NCBI RefSeq assembly: GCF_905171765.1
Contig: NC_053392.1
Location: forward strand, 371,175,442 to 371,239,441
DNA: 64,000 bases
DNA from: Bufo bufo
Taxonomy: Eukaryota; Chordata; Amphibia; Anura; Bufonidae
Direction of reading: 5' to 3'
This document shows, one piece after another, positions 23,461 through 34,300 of the stretch (positions are counted from its first letter, which is position 1; the number at the start of each line of letters is the position of its first letter). A program made the translations under genes and the position numbers. Under the pieces are notes generated by a model. That model was not told the origin of the DNA, ran no database searches, and saw nothing but the letters and a program-made list of their open reading frames with translations.

Positions 23461-25870
23461 TAGAAACATAGAAACATAGAATGTGTCGGCAGATAAGAAC
23501 CATTTGGCCCATCTAGTCTGCCCAATATACTGAATACTATGGATAGCCCCCGGCCCTATCTTATATGAAAGATGGCCTTATGCCTATCCCATGCATGCTT
23601 AAACCCCTTCACTGTATTTGCAGCTACCACTTCTGCAGGAAGGCTATTCCATGCATCCACTACTCTCTCAGTAAAGTAATACTTCCTTATATTACTTTTA
23701 AACCTTTGCCCCTCTAATTTAAAACTGTGTCCTCTTGTGGTAGTTTTTCTCCTTTTAAATATGCTCTCTTCCTTTACCGAGTTGATTCCCTTTATGTATT
23801 TAAAAGTTTCTATCATATCCCCTCTGTCTCTTCTTTCTTCCAAGCTATACATATTAAGGTCCTTTAACCTTTCCTGGTAAGTTTTATCCTGCAATCCATG
23901 TACTAGTTTAGTAGCTCTTCTCTGAACTCTCTCTAGAGTATCTATATCCTTCTGGAGATATGGCCTCCAGTACTGCGCACAATACTCCAAGTGAGGTCTC
24001 ACCAGTGTTCTGTACAGAGGCATAAGCACTTCACTCTTTCTACTGCTTATACCTCTCCCTATACATCCAAGCATTCTGCTGGCATTTCGTGCTGCTCTAT
24101 TACATTGTCTTCCCACCTTTAAGTCTTCTGAAATAATTACTCCTAAATCCCTTTCCTCAGATACTGAGGTCAGGACTGTGTCAAATATTCTATATTCTGC
24201 CCTTGGGTTTTTACGCCCCAGGTGCATTATTTTGCACTTATCCACATTAAATTTCAGTTGCCAGAGTTCTGACCATTCTTCTAGTTTTCCTAAATCCTTT
24301 TCCATTTGGCGTTTCCCTCCAGGAACATCAACCCTGTTACCTATCTTTGTGTCATCAGCAAAAAGACAAACCTTACCAGCGAGGCCTTTTGCAATATCAC
24401 TTATGAAGATATTAAACAAAATCGGTCCCAGTACAGATCCCTGTGGAACCCCACTGGTAACATGACCTTGTTTTGAATGTTCTCCATTGACTACCACCCT
24501 CTGTTGTCTGTCACTCAGCCACTGCCTAATCCACTCAACAATATGGGAGTCCATGCTCAATGACTGCAGTTTATTGATAAGTCTTCTATGTGGGACAGTG
24601 TCAAAAGCCTTACTAAAATCTAGATATGCGATGTCTACTGCACCTCCACCGTCTATTATTTTATTCACCCAGTCAAAAAAATCTATAAGATTTGTTTGAC
24701 ATGATCTCCCTGAAGTAAACCCATGTTGTTTTTCATCTTGCAATCCATGGGATTTTAGATGTTCCACAATCCTATCCTTTAATAGGGTTTCCATTAATTT
24801 GCCTACTATTGATGTCAGACTCACTGGTCTATAGTTGCTCGATTCCTCCCTACTACCTTTCTTGTGAATGGGCACGACATTAGCCAATTTCCAATCTTCC
24901 GGGACGACTCCTGTTACTAAAGATTGGTTAAATAAATCTGTTAACGGTTTTGCCAGCTCACCACTAAGCTCTTTTAATAATTTTGGGTGTATCTCATCAG
25001 GCCCCTGTGACTTATTTGTCTTCACCTTAGACAGCAAACTTAGAACATCTTCCTCTGTAAAGATACATGCATCAAACGATTTATTAGTCATTCTTTCTAG
25101 TGGAGGTCCTTCTCCTTTTTCTTTTGTAAAAACTGAACAGAAGTATTCATTAAGGGAGTCGGCTAGCCCTTTATTCTCTTCTATATACCTTCCGTCCTTT
25201 GTTTTTAATTTAGTTATTCCTTGTTTTAATTTCCTTTTTTCATTTATATATCTGAAGAATGTCTTATCCCCTTTTTTCATAGACTGAGCTAGTTTTTCTT
25301 CTGCCTGCGCTTTAGAAGTTCTTATAACTTGCTTGGCCTCTCTCTGCCTAATCTTGTAGATTTCCTTATCTTCATTGCTCTGGTTTTTTTTATAATTACA
25401 AAATGCTAGCTTTTTATTTTTAATGATTTGGGCCACTTCTGCTGAGTACCACAGTGGTCTCCTCCTTTTTTTGTTTTTACTGACAAGTCTAATGCAATTT
25501 TCTGTTGCCTTCAATAATGCACCTTTTAAGTAGTCCCATTTCTCCTGGACTCCATGTAATCCGTTCCAGTCTGATAAGGACTCATTTATGACTAATTTCA
25601 TTTTTGAAAAGTCTGTTTTTCTAAAATCTAAAACTTTTGTTTTTGTGTGGTGGGACTCTTTCACAGTTCTTATATTAAACCACACTGACTGGTGATCACT
25701 AGATCCCAAGGTTTCGCCTACAATGACATCATATACCGAATCCCTGTTTGTGAATACCAAATCCAAAATGGCCTCCCTCCGGGTTGGCTCCTCGACCACT
25801 TGTTGTAGAGTTATGCAAAATAATTCTTTGAGTTTGTCGGTTAGGTTCTGTGTAGATAAGTATGATTAAA
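23461..25870 (-). mobile_element. CR1-type LINE, 5'-truncated, largely intact
   Basis: The 3' end (left) carries the octamer-type tail, tandem acatagaa units at 23461-23483, which is the CR1 3' microsatellite signature, after a 3' UTR. The open frame covers the endonuclease C-terminus, RT and tail. The 5' truncation is near 25870 inside the endonuclease. No target duplication is evident, as usual for CR1. Confidence 0.9.
23556..25799 (-). CDS. CR1 ORF2, 5'-truncated but uninterrupted (747 codons)
   Basis: Encodes the replication protein of a CR1 non-LTR retrotransposon. It begins inside the AP-endonuclease domain (EEPTRREAILDLVFTN, then GSSDHQSVWF with the conserved D-H). The RT follows: GPDEIHPKLLKEL, YLDFSKAFDTVPH, SGVPQGSVLGPILFNIFISD and the catalytic LFADDTKI. 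It ends with the CR1 tail (NYRPVSL upstream; RVQRRATKLVHGL, then YYFTERVVDAWNSLP near the end). There is no native start codon: the frame is open upstream through FCITLQQV. Absence of stops over 2.2 kb indicates a young copy. Truncation makes it unable to retrotranspose itself. Confidence 0.93.
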   Translation of the reverse strand: MVEEPTRREAILDLVFTNRDSVYDVIVGETLGSSDHQSVWFNIRTVKESHHTKTKVLDFRKTDFSKMKLVINESLSDWNGLHGVQEKWDYLKGALLKATENCIRLVSKNKKRRRPLWYSAEVAQIIKNKKLAFCNYKKNQSNEDKEIYKIRQREAKQVIRTSKAQAEEKLAQSMKKGDKTFFRYINEKRKLKQGITKLKTKDGRYIEENKGLADSLNEYFCSVFTKEKGEGPPLERMTNKSFDACIFTEEDVLSLLSKVKTNKSQGPDEIHPKLLKELSGELAKPLTDLFNQSLVTGVVPEDWKLANVVPIHKKGSREESSNYRPVSLTSIVGKLMETLLKDRIVEHLKSHGLQDEKQHGFTSGRSCQTNLIDFFDWVNKIIDGGGAVDIAYLDFSKAFDTVPHRRLINKLQSLSMDSHIVEWIRQWLSDRQQRVVVNGEHSKQGHVTSGVPQGSVLGPILFNIFISDIAKGLAGKVCLFADDTKIGNRVDVPGGKRQMEKDLGKLEEWSELWQLKFNVDKCKIMHLGRKNPRAEYRIFDTVLTSVSEERDLGVIISEDLKVGRQCNRAARNASRMLGCIGRGISSRKSEVLMPLYRTLVRPHLEYCAQYWRPYLQKDIDTLERVQRRATKLVHGLQDKTYQERLKDLNMYSLEERRDRGDMIETFKYIKGINSVKEESIFKRRKTTTRGHSFKLEGQRFKSNIRKYYFTERVVDAWNSLPAEVVAANTVKGFKHAWDRHKAIFHIR

Positions 25871-25910
25871 TAAGGATTTTTCCATGGTAGGGAAGTTATG
25901 TAGAGCTGAA

Positions 25911-26644
25911 AGGGAATCTGTCACCAATTTTATACTGCTAGGTTCTAACAGCTCCAGCACATTCCAATGAGTCCCCATGTTCATACACACCTGCCTCTGT
26001 TTGACAGCTTTTTTTCCATATGAATCAGCAGCAGGTGGGCAGGGAGAGCTTTGAGATCATGAATATGGGGACTCGTTCTGCATGCGCTGGAGCTGTTTAA
26101 TACATGATTGTAGCAAAATGGCTGGGTCAATTAAAGTGACTCAGCATTTTGCTAAGCAGATCTGTCACTGGTTTATGTTGCCCTTAGTTAGGACACCTTA
26201 AAACTGGTAATCACTGAAAATGGTGCATTACAATGGTAGATGCAATTGACAATATATGGCTAAACCCTCACACTGATATTAAAATTAGACTTTTGCCAAT
26301 ATATTCTTATATCAAGAACATACCGGAGCCTGCGCACCCCATCAAGGTATCTCAATGTGGCACGGGACCTAACGCTAACCTACCTATACCGTATGGACAA
26401 TTTATGATAGGTACATAAAGTCCAACACACAGCCAGCAGCTCCCAGTTACCTCCAGCGTGAAAGCACACATACAATTGGAGGAAGCTGTGAATCCCCCCT
26501 ATAACTGGGTCATGTGATGCAGGCTTCCCAGGTGCACCTAAATGTTATCCATAGATCAAAATTAAGGCACATTCAAACCTGAGGTTGCCTAACCTCCAGG
26601 CATACATATACAAACATCACCTTAAAACTAGTGACAGATTCCTT
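25911..26644. mobile_element. TTAA-type MITE, about 734 bp
   Basis: Termini agggaatctgtcaccaat and, inverted, aaggaatctgtcactag. TTAA is intact at the right (26645-26648) and reads TGAA at the left. Non-coding. It abuts the next MITE at a shared TTAA. Confidence 0.8.
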
Positions 26645-26648
26645 TTAA

Positions 26649-27135
26649 AGAGGACCTTTCATTGATCCAAACATTGTAAGATAACTATCAGGCTGTGTAG
26701 AGCGGCGCCACGGGATCTCACTGCACTTACTATTATTCCGGGGTGCCGCTCCATTCTCCCGTTATGTCCCCCGGTATTTTCGCTGAATTGGTTATACTGG
26801 GAGTAGTCTGCCCTGTTTCTCCCTGGGCGTTTCTTCTCCCTGGCTGTAGCGCAGTCCAATCGCAGCACAGAGCTCACAGCCAGAGAGAAAAGAAAACTCC
26901 CAGGCTGTGAGCTCTGTGCTGCGATTGGACAGCGCTACAGTCTGTCAGAAGGAAAGCCCAGGGAGAAACAGGGCAGACTCCTCCCAGTATAACCAATTCA
27001 GGGAAAATACCGGGGGACATAGTGGGAGAACGGAGCGGCGCCCAGGAATAATAGTAAGTGTAGTGAGATCCCGGGGGGCCGCTCTACACAGCCTGATAGT
27101 TATCTTACAATGTTTGGACCAATAAAAGGTCCTCT
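26649..27135. mobile_element. Palindromic TTAA-type MITE, about 487 bp
   Basis: Termini agaggacctttcattg and, inverted, agaggaccttttattgg. The whole element folds: left and right halves match as inverted repeats around about 26890, each half containing the same mirrored pseudo-frame. TTAA at left, TTTA at right. The two similar 72-codon frames (one per strand) come from this symmetry and are not genes. Confidence 0.85.
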
Positions 27136-27139
27136 TTTA

Positions 27140-28029
27140 GGCTTATGGGAGAGTGATCAGAAAAAATATGCATATTGATGTCAGTGTAGGTGCAAGCAAT
27201 ATTGTAGATTGATGGTAGACGTAAAAACAAAATCTAGTCTTTTATAGATTATATGTTGGGAAGAATAAAAGATGTACTATAGCTTTGACAGATTGACAAA
27301 TCTCCCTATGTTTCAAAGGTAAAGTTTGCGTAGTAAGCGTCTCACCTTATGCAGCTCTTTGTGGGGTAGGGAGGAGTGACTGGAGGAAGAGTCAAGGAAG
27401 AGGTTCAATACAAGGTTAATGTCACCACCAAGAATAGGGATATCTTCCTGAAAGTCATGGAAGATCTTTAAAAAGAAATCTATTCATCTCGAGTTCAAGG
27501 AGTATAAATTGCCAATAGTGACTGTTTTATTTGCAATATGCCCTTTAATGTGAGAATGGAGTGGAGGAGCTAGTGCCAGTACTCACTCCCAGGTGAACCA
27601 CTACAACTGGGGAAAAAAAAAATTGGGATGGAGTGGGAATATTGGAAGATCTAAAATTTGTTTCTTTCATCAGGCAAGGGTTAGTTTTTCGTTTTTTAAG
27701 GTATGCAATAAGTTTTCCTCTCTTCACTGGAGCATTGATGCCCTTTACACTGTAAGAGATAACTGTTAAGTCAGTCATTGAATGGTCTTATCAGTAACTA
27801 TAGTGTAAGGTCGATATTTGAAATCATAGGTGGTACAGTGTAGTAAAGAAGTATGTGGTGTGTGCCAGCATGTCTGGAAGGGTTCAGGCAAGGTATGTGA
27901 GGGTGTGAACTGGGGTGTAACCAGTAGAAAAAGTAAAAAAGAGAGGCATAAAATCATATAAAGTGACATACACACGAGGGCGATGTAATACATACTGTAT
28001 ATCTCAAGACATAACTGTCTTCTCTACTA
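27140..28029 (-). pseudogene. L1 ORF2 start and AP-endonuclease remnant
   Basis: From 27778 the minus strand reads LTVISYSVKGINAPVKRGKL and LKKRKTNPCLMKETNF, the L1 endonuclease N-terminus (the catalytic Glu lies in the usual Q/K-E-T motif). Near 27450 it shows ILGGDINLVL, near 27390 LDSSSSHSSLPHKELHK, and near 27160 IFSDHSPISL, the S-D-H catalytic motif. Frameshifts and stops interrupt it. 27779-28029 is presumably the ORF1-ORF2 spacer. Confidence 0.82.
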
Positions 28030-28042
28030 CAGTATTTATATA

Positions 28043-29721
28043 GGTATATAATGGAGAACCGGCACTCTACATCTATCAAGGTGCTAAAGAAGCAATATAC
28101 ACAGGTGATGGTAAAAAATATATATTTATTTTTAGAAGGATGGGTTTGAGAAGTAGATATTCTAAAATTGTAGAGGTTCTAAAAAATGGGGTACTCAAGG
28201 AAAAAAAATGTTGATTTGCAATGTGCGGCAGTGGGGGTGCACAGTAAAAAATTGTGCGGGGTGGGGGTGTGACAATGCTGTGATTGTCTAGTGATGGTTG
28301 CCCCCTTTCAGTAGGTACGATGAGTAGCTGTGTCCATTAGTATACAGTCCATAAAAATTGTCTTTATGTAGTACCACATAGAAATAATGTAAAAAATATA
28401 TATATAATGTGGATAGAACAATAAAAGGATACAAGGTAAAAAATAAAAAATAATACGTAAAAAATAATAGATAAAAAATAAGTGGTATATCAGTCGGGTG
28501 CTGTACTTTAGTGTGGCGTCCCACACATTTGGTAAAGACTGCACCCTGACTGTTTACCTTCTTTGTGGGGTATGGATCTCCTGGCTGTTGGAGCAGCCTT
28601 ACAGCGCTCAGCGATGTCTGTTTTCCCGGTCTTCTCGGCGTGCCGCGTGTGTGTGACGTCACTTCTCTGGCGTCTCGCGTGTCTTTGCCGGATTCGGTAT
28701 TGGGATCTTCGCTGGTGGTCTTTTTTCGATCCAGGGGACTTGGATGAAGTCGGTGGTGTGGAAGCGCTTCCAAAAAAAGGGTTCTTGGCAGGTTTCTAGA
28801 GGGAAGTCACCAGACGCGTTTCGAAGGACTGAGCTGCCTTCTTCATCAGTGGTAGCTCTCTGACTGCTGTTGTACTGCCTTTTATGCTGCCCGTGGATCT
28901 TTCAAAAACCTGGACTGGATCTCATTTTATATGGTCCAGACTTTTGGATGTGATGGTTCCATCGAAAATCTGGGTAAGTGTTGTTTTACTGTTTTCCTAT
29001 GTTTGCTCTTTTATGTGTAACTGTTTACTTTTTCTACTGCAGTTAGCGGTATGGTGTGTGTGCTGGTTATTGTTTTGGTGCTCTATTGTGATTTCTGTTG
29101 TGGTTTTGCGGTTTTTGCAGTGTCTATGTTTGCTGCGGTACCGCTGCGTTATCCGCCGGTCTGTTATGAGACTTTGCTTCTACTACCGCTATGTTTTTCT
29201 AGTGGTTAGTTCTTTGTTGGTTGCTGGTTTCTGTTATGCTCTGGATTCTGTGTTTCTTTTTCTGCGGTATTTTGTCCTGTTGTGTTTTTGTTTGAGATGT
29301 TTGATATCTAAGGTGCCTTGTGTAGTTTCTTGTTGTGGTTTTGATTTTTTGATTTTTTGTTTTGTTTTGTTTCTGTTGTTGCCCTGCGGTATTGCTGCGT
29401 TTTTTCATGGTTGTTGTGTCAAGTGGTGGCGGGGGATGTATCTTTGGTGACGTGGGTGATAGATATATAAAGGTGAGTGGTTGGGGTAGTGTGTTCTGCC
29501 CTGGGTGCTGGCGAGGAAAGGGTTTTTTGTTGCTGTGCGTTTCATCCTTTGTGAATTTGGGTGCGTTTTTTGGATCTATTGTAGTGATTTGTGTGGTGTT
29601 TTTTCTGTTGATGGTGTGTGTTTCGAATTAATATCTGGTGATCCATATTGGAGATATGTGTGTGTATTCCTGCAGTGCCATAGTGTTTCTAAGTGCGTTT
29701 TTTTGGTGCGTCTTTTCAGTA
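28043..29721 (-). repeat. Inverted arm A of Penelope copy 1
   Basis: Reverse complement of 31339-33018 with only scattered differences seen (for example an extra A run near 28783 and changes near 28805). Plus-strand frames here (28884-29450, 29362-29631 and others) recur on the minus strand of arm B because the arms match; I regard them as antisense reading of the pseudo-LTR. Confidence 0.93.
28803..28856 (-). ncRNA. Hammerhead ribozyme-like motif, arm A
   Basis: On the minus strand: ctacca, CTGATGA, a helix II of gaagg/ccttc with a 9-nt loop, GAAAC, a minimal helix III (ac-gc-gt), the cleavage triplet GTC, and tggtga closing helix I with ctacca. All core nucleotides of a type I minimal hammerhead are present; one A is bulged before helix II. 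Such ribozymes are established in Penelope-like elements. Activity is not shown. Confidence 0.65.
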
Positions 29722-30717
29722 GAAGACAATAAACTCACATGCTGCACCTTCCACAAACCAACAGCAAAAAATAGTTTCATCCTCTACTCCAGTTGCCACC
29801 TCCCTAGATGGCTAAACAATATACCTGAAAGCCAATTCAGACGCCTGAGACGCAACTGTACAAAAGACGACACATTTGAGAAAGAAGCCGAGTCCCTAAA
29901 AGCACAATTTATTGAAAAAGAGTATCCCCTAAATAAAATAGAAACATCCCTCACTAAAGTAAGGAAACTAAACAGAACCTCTTTCTTCAATGACAAGCCC
30001 GAGAATAAAAAGATAACACAAATACAAACAAACGAAACCCCAAAACTGATATTACCCTTCAGCACACAACACAAAAATATCGAAAAAATTATCAATACTC
30101 ACTGGCACCACATCCAAAAGGACAAAACGATAGGCCTATCCATCTCCACAAAACCCCACATCATATACACCAGGGCCCCAAATCTAGGCCTGAAAATTGC
30201 GCCATCTGTCAAAACACAACAGAAAAAACATAACCTAACAATAAACACATGGCAAAATCTCAAAGGGTTCTATAGATGCAATCAGTGCTCCAATTGTAAA
30301 ACCACCTCATTCAAGAAAAAAACCGAGAGAGTACAATCCACAACCACAGCACTAGAACACGAAATAAAAGAATTCCTTACCTGCAGCAGCACAAATTCAA
30401 TTTACATCATCACCTGTCCCTGCAAAAAACAATACATCGGCAGAACAAAAAGAACTTTAAAAAAACGAATATCAGAACACATAAACAACATCAAAAAAGG
30501 TTTCGAAACTCATTCACTCTCCAAACACTTCAAAACACACCACAAACAAGACCCATCAGGACTATCTTTTGCAGCACTGGAAAAGGTAAAAACAGACTGG
30601 AGAGGAGGAAACTACATAGCCAAGATGTCCCGTATTGAATCAAAGTTCATCTTTGAGTTCAATACAATCATACCAGGAGGCCTAAACGCCGACTTTGAAC
30701 TATTCGGATTCCTATAA
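29722..30717 (+). pseudogene. Penelope-like protein, linker and GIY-YIG endonuclease (RT missing)
   Basis: The frame opens in the RT-EN linker (FHKPTAKNSFILYSSCHLPR, then FRRLRRNCTK). A Cys-rich stretch follows (FYRCNQCSNCKTT). The GIY-YIG domain is SIYIITCPCKKQYIGRTKRT, with the catalytic Arg in TLKKRISEH, a conserved H-x(n)-H region (SKHFKTHH) and the C-terminal Glu in MSRIESKFIFEF. It ends at LNADFELFGFL, a usual Penelope C-terminus. The endonuclease half is uninterrupted for about 325 residues. An upstream ATG at 29638 lies in arm A and is probably not a real start. Without RT it could only supply nickase activity, if expressed. Confidence 0.88.
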
Positions 30718-31338
30718 ATCACCACAAAGAGTGGCCGCCGCTAATTGACTAGCGGTAGGCGTCCGGCTGTCTACCAGCACCCTTACCGACACTTGACATG
30801 TGGACGCCACCCTACCGACACTGAAAAAAGAAGAAGAAAAAGAAAAAGAAGAAATAGATAAACCTACAGAAAACACTATCAAAAAGACTGAAAAACCAAC
30901 CACCGCAAGAATGACCAAACAAAAACAAAACAAACACAAAAAACACACAACTCAAGACTGAGCCCCACAACCCCACAGCAGTACCACAAGAGACTTTAAC
31001 AGACACTCCTAGATACCGCAACAACAATCCCAACCACACACTACAGAATACATAAAAACCGGATCCCAATAAAGTGCACCAAAAATGAGCATACAAACAC
31101 AACCACATTAGACAATACACGTAGCACCACCAACACAATCCATCCCCACACCGAACACACCACCCTCACGTCACACAACATAGCCCCATTTAGACATCAC
31201 CATCCCACAAATATTCCCCAAAACACATCACAATCAAACACTGCAGTCACAACACTAAACAAAAATCACGTCAGGTCCCCTTAACACAAAGCTCACTCCC
31301 AAATGCACCAAAAATCCCTAATCCCCCCAAAAACACAG
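30718..31338 (+). other. Penelope copy 1 3' untranslated part of the core
   Basis: A/C-rich, purine-heavy on the plus strand ('gaagaagaaaaagaaaaag' near 30826). No coding frame on the plus strand; minus-strand frames are low-complexity. Confidence 0.6.
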
Positions 31339-33018
31339 TACTGAAAAGACACACCAAAAAAACGCACTTAGAAACACTATGGCATTGCAGGAATACACAC
31401 ACATATCTCCAATATGGATCACCAGATATTAATTCGAAAGACACACCATCAACAGAAAAAACACCACACAAATCACTACAATAGATCCAAAAAACGCACC
31501 CAAATTCACAAAGGATAAAACGCACAGCAACAAAAAACCCTTTCCTCGCCAGCACCCAGGGCAGAACACACTACCCCAACCACTCACCTTTATATATCTA
31601 TCACCCACGTCACCAAAGATACATCCCCCGCCACCACTTGACACAACAACCATGAAAAAACGCAGCAATACCGCAGGGCAACAACAGAAACAAAACAAAA
31701 CAAAAAATCAAAAAATCGAAACCACAACAAGAAACTACACAAGGCACCTTAGATATCAAACATCTCAAACAAAAACACAACAGGACAAAATACCGCAGAA
31801 AAAGAAACACAGAATCCAGAGCATAACAGAAACCAGCAACCAACAAAGAACTAACCACTAGAAAAACATAGCGGTAGTAGAAGCAAAGTCTCATAACAGA
31901 CCGGCGGATAAAGCAGCGGTACCTCAGCAAACATAGACACTGCAAAAACCGCAAAACCACAACAGAAATCACAATAGAGCACCAAAACAATAACCAGCAC
32001 ACACACCATACCGCTAACTGCAGTAGAAAAAGTAAACAGTTACACATAAAAGAGCAAACATAGGAAAACAGTAAAACAACACTTACCCAGATTTTCGATG
32101 GAACCATCACATCCAAAAGTCTGGACCATATAAAATGAGATCCAGTCCAGGTTTTTGAAAGATCCACGGGCAGCATAAAAGGCAGTACAACAGCAGTCAG
32201 AGGGCTACCACTGATGAAGAAGGCAGCTCAGTCCTTCGAAACGCGTCTGTGAACTTCCCTCTAGAAACCTGCCAAGAACCCTATTTTTGGAAGCGCTTCC
32301 ACACCACCGACTTCATCCAAGTCCCCTGGATCGAAAAAAGACCACCAGCGAAGATCCCAATACCGAATCCGGCAAAGACACGCGAGACGCCAGAGAAGTG
32401 ACGTCACACACACGCGGCACGCCGAGAAGACCGGGAAAACAGACATCGCTGAGCGCTGTAAGGCTGCTCCAACAGCCAGGAGATCCATACCCCACAAAGA
32501 AGGTAAACAGTCAGGGTGCAGTCTTTACCAAATGTGTGGGACGCCACACTAAAGTACAGCACCCGACTGATATACCACTTATTTTTTAGCTATTATTTTT
32601 TACGTATTATTTTTTATTTTTTACCTTGTATCCTTTTATTGTTCTATCCACATTATATATATATTTTTTACATTATTTCTATGTGGTACTACATAAAGAC
32701 AATTTTTATGGACTGTATACTAATGGACACAGCTACTCATCGTACCTACTGAAAGGGGGCAACCATCACTAGACAATCACAGCATTGTCACACCCCCACC
32801 CCGCACAATTTTTTACTGTGCACCCCCACTGCCGCACATTGCAAATCAACATTTTTTTTCCTTGAGTACCCCATTTTTTAGAACCTCTACAATTTTAGAA
32901 TATCTACTTCTCAAACCCATCCTTCTAAAAATAAATATATATTTTTTACCATCACCTGTGTATATTGCTTCTTTAGCACCTTGATAGATGTAGAGTGCCG
33001 GTTCTCCATTATATACCT
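31339..33018 (+). repeat. Inverted arm B (pseudo-LTR) of Penelope copy 1
   Basis: Exactly the same length as arm A. It lies downstream of the endonuclease frame in the sense orientation, so it is the likely 3' pseudo-LTR. The plus strand holds a 100-codon frame at 32287-32589 (MEALPHHRLHPSPLDRKK start), which has a counterpart in arm A; it could be the start of the element's protein in an intact copy, but this is speculation. Confidence 0.93.
32205..32256 (+). ncRNA. Hammerhead ribozyme-like motif, arm B, helix I damaged
   Basis: Same core as arm A (CTGATGA at 32211-32217, GAAA at 32238-32241, then cgcgtc), but after the cleavage site it reads tgtgaac where arm A reads tggtgac. This weakens pairing with ctacca. 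I therefore expect less or no self-cleavage from arm B. Confidence 0.6.
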
Positions 33019-33137
33019 TTATTGTTATAAACTACCCTCCTGATTGGGTGAATCAGTCCAGAACCAGAGCACCTATACATTGCAGTGATCAGGTGAGCCA
33101 CCAATAACCTACCTCTTTCTCCTCAGTATTTATATAG

Positions 33138-33371
33138 CATGCCAAGTTAAATAAGAGTTATTCAAAAAAGCATAGGAATAATTTTTAAGTGGTTAAGTAG
33201 TATACAGCAGAAACAGCAACTAAAATGTATGAAGTAGATGATTCAAAAGGATATAACAAGAGCGCCAGGGGCGTAATCATGGAGTATCAGCTGTTATCAA
33301 GAGAATGGTTTTGTAAGGTTCGACTGATGGGGGTCCATAATGCCTTCGTAGCATTTGGAAGAATCCGTTTT
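33138..33371. other. Probable L1 interval, unrecognised
   Basis: Resumes after the Penelope target duplication. No protein identified; by position it lies in the ORF1-ORF2 interval of the fragmented L1. Confidence 0.35.
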
Positions 33372-33485
33372 AGGGTACTTTCACACATGCGACAGAGGAT
33401 TCAGGCAGGCAGTTCCGTCGCTGGAACTGCCTGCCGGATCCGTCAAAACGTGTGCAAACTGATGACATTTGTCAGACAACCTTCG
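33372..33485. mobile_element. MITE fragment
   Basis: Starts agggtactttcacacatgcg and has an internal hairpin (ggcaggcagttccgtcg and partner). This is a common non-autonomous DNA-transposon terminus class; the right end is not seen. Confidence 0.5.
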
Positions 33486-33619
33486 CGTCAGAACCATATT
33501 ATACAGACTTCCCTAAGCCAGAAACCCACACATGCATTATAACAACAGCACACCGGGTAGTATTGGCGCTAACTAGGCTGCCATAGACATAGTTATTTGC
33601 TAAATGGGAGCTGGTTACC

Positions 33620-34300
33620 AAAGGATTTATAAAGTTCACAGATCGCCCCGAGAACTGCAGGGCATGGCGAGCCTCCTTCCAGAATGCCATAAGGGACTTA
33701 GATCTTTCCTGAAGTGAGGAGTTAGATCTCTTGGTAAAGTGGCTTGGAAGCGAGTCTGCTGAAAACGCCAAAAGAATCAGAGACAATAACATAAACTATC
33801 TGGGCAAAGGCCTAAAGATGGTGTGGAAAGGCTTGATGAGTGTTCAATAGCAGCTATAGAAAATGCTTTATATAAGAGAATTGATAATTTTCCAAGAATA
33901 GTGGGTAGGGGTTACCAGAAGCTCGGGGAACTCACTGACTTGTCCTCAGAGGTGCAGGTTGCTCAGGCAGAAGGAGATCTGCCGGGGCTAGCATTACTGG
34001 ACACCGCCAGAGGTGTCAATCCGATTGTCCAAAAACTCCCTTATAATCTACAGGAGAAGTCGATCACTCATGGTTCCCGTTATAAACAGGTTCATAATGT
34101 ACCATTTCCCCCCTTCGTGGTGTTTGTAGACTTTGTCGCTCAACAGGCAAGGATCAGAAACGATCCCAGTTTTGACTTTACATTGTCATGTTCCACTACC
34201 CCTGGTGTCAAACCTCATAAAACATCAATGGCAGTCCACAAAACTAATGTTACCTCCACAGGTTCTCCTTACAGGCCTTTCTCAGGAAGAAAACATGCCC
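33620..34300 (+). pseudogene. BEL/Pao Gag
   Basis: Before 33823 a frame reads PENCRAWRASFQNAIRDLDL and AENAKRIRDNNINY. After a frameshift near 33825 it continues as NALYKRIDNFPRIVGRGYQK, LPGLALLDTARGVNPIVQKL and FPPFVVFVDFVAQQARIRND, typical of Pao-clade Gag. Another shift near 34290 leads to the zinc-knuckle region. Confidence 0.85.

Larger units (their letters stand above)
28043..33123 (+). mobile_element. Penelope-like element copy 1 with inverted terminal arms
   Basis: A 5.1-kb insertion flanked by cagtatttatatag (28030-28043 and 33124-33137; the last base may belong to either side). It consists of two inverted 1,680-bp arms, a 1,617-bp core with a GIY-YIG frame, and a 105-bp tail (33019-33123) present only on the right. 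The reverse transcriptase is absent: the core starts in the RT-EN linker. Hammerhead-like cores occur in each arm. Inverted, partial tandem arrangements are known for Penelope-like elements. The arms look almost identical, which suggests recent insertion or gene conversion. It sits in the ORF1-ORF2 interval of the L1. Confidence 0.9.

Noticed and set aside
26659..27125. Two 72-codon frames, one per strand, with matching peptides
   Set aside because: Produced by the palindromic symmetry of the MITE at 26649-27135.
28884..29450. 188-codon Cys- and hydrophobic-rich frame, also present at 31610-32176 on the other strand
   Set aside because: The two copies exist only because the arms are inverted duplicates. 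The frame is antisense to the presumed pseudo-LTR, is low-complexity and has no recognisable family.
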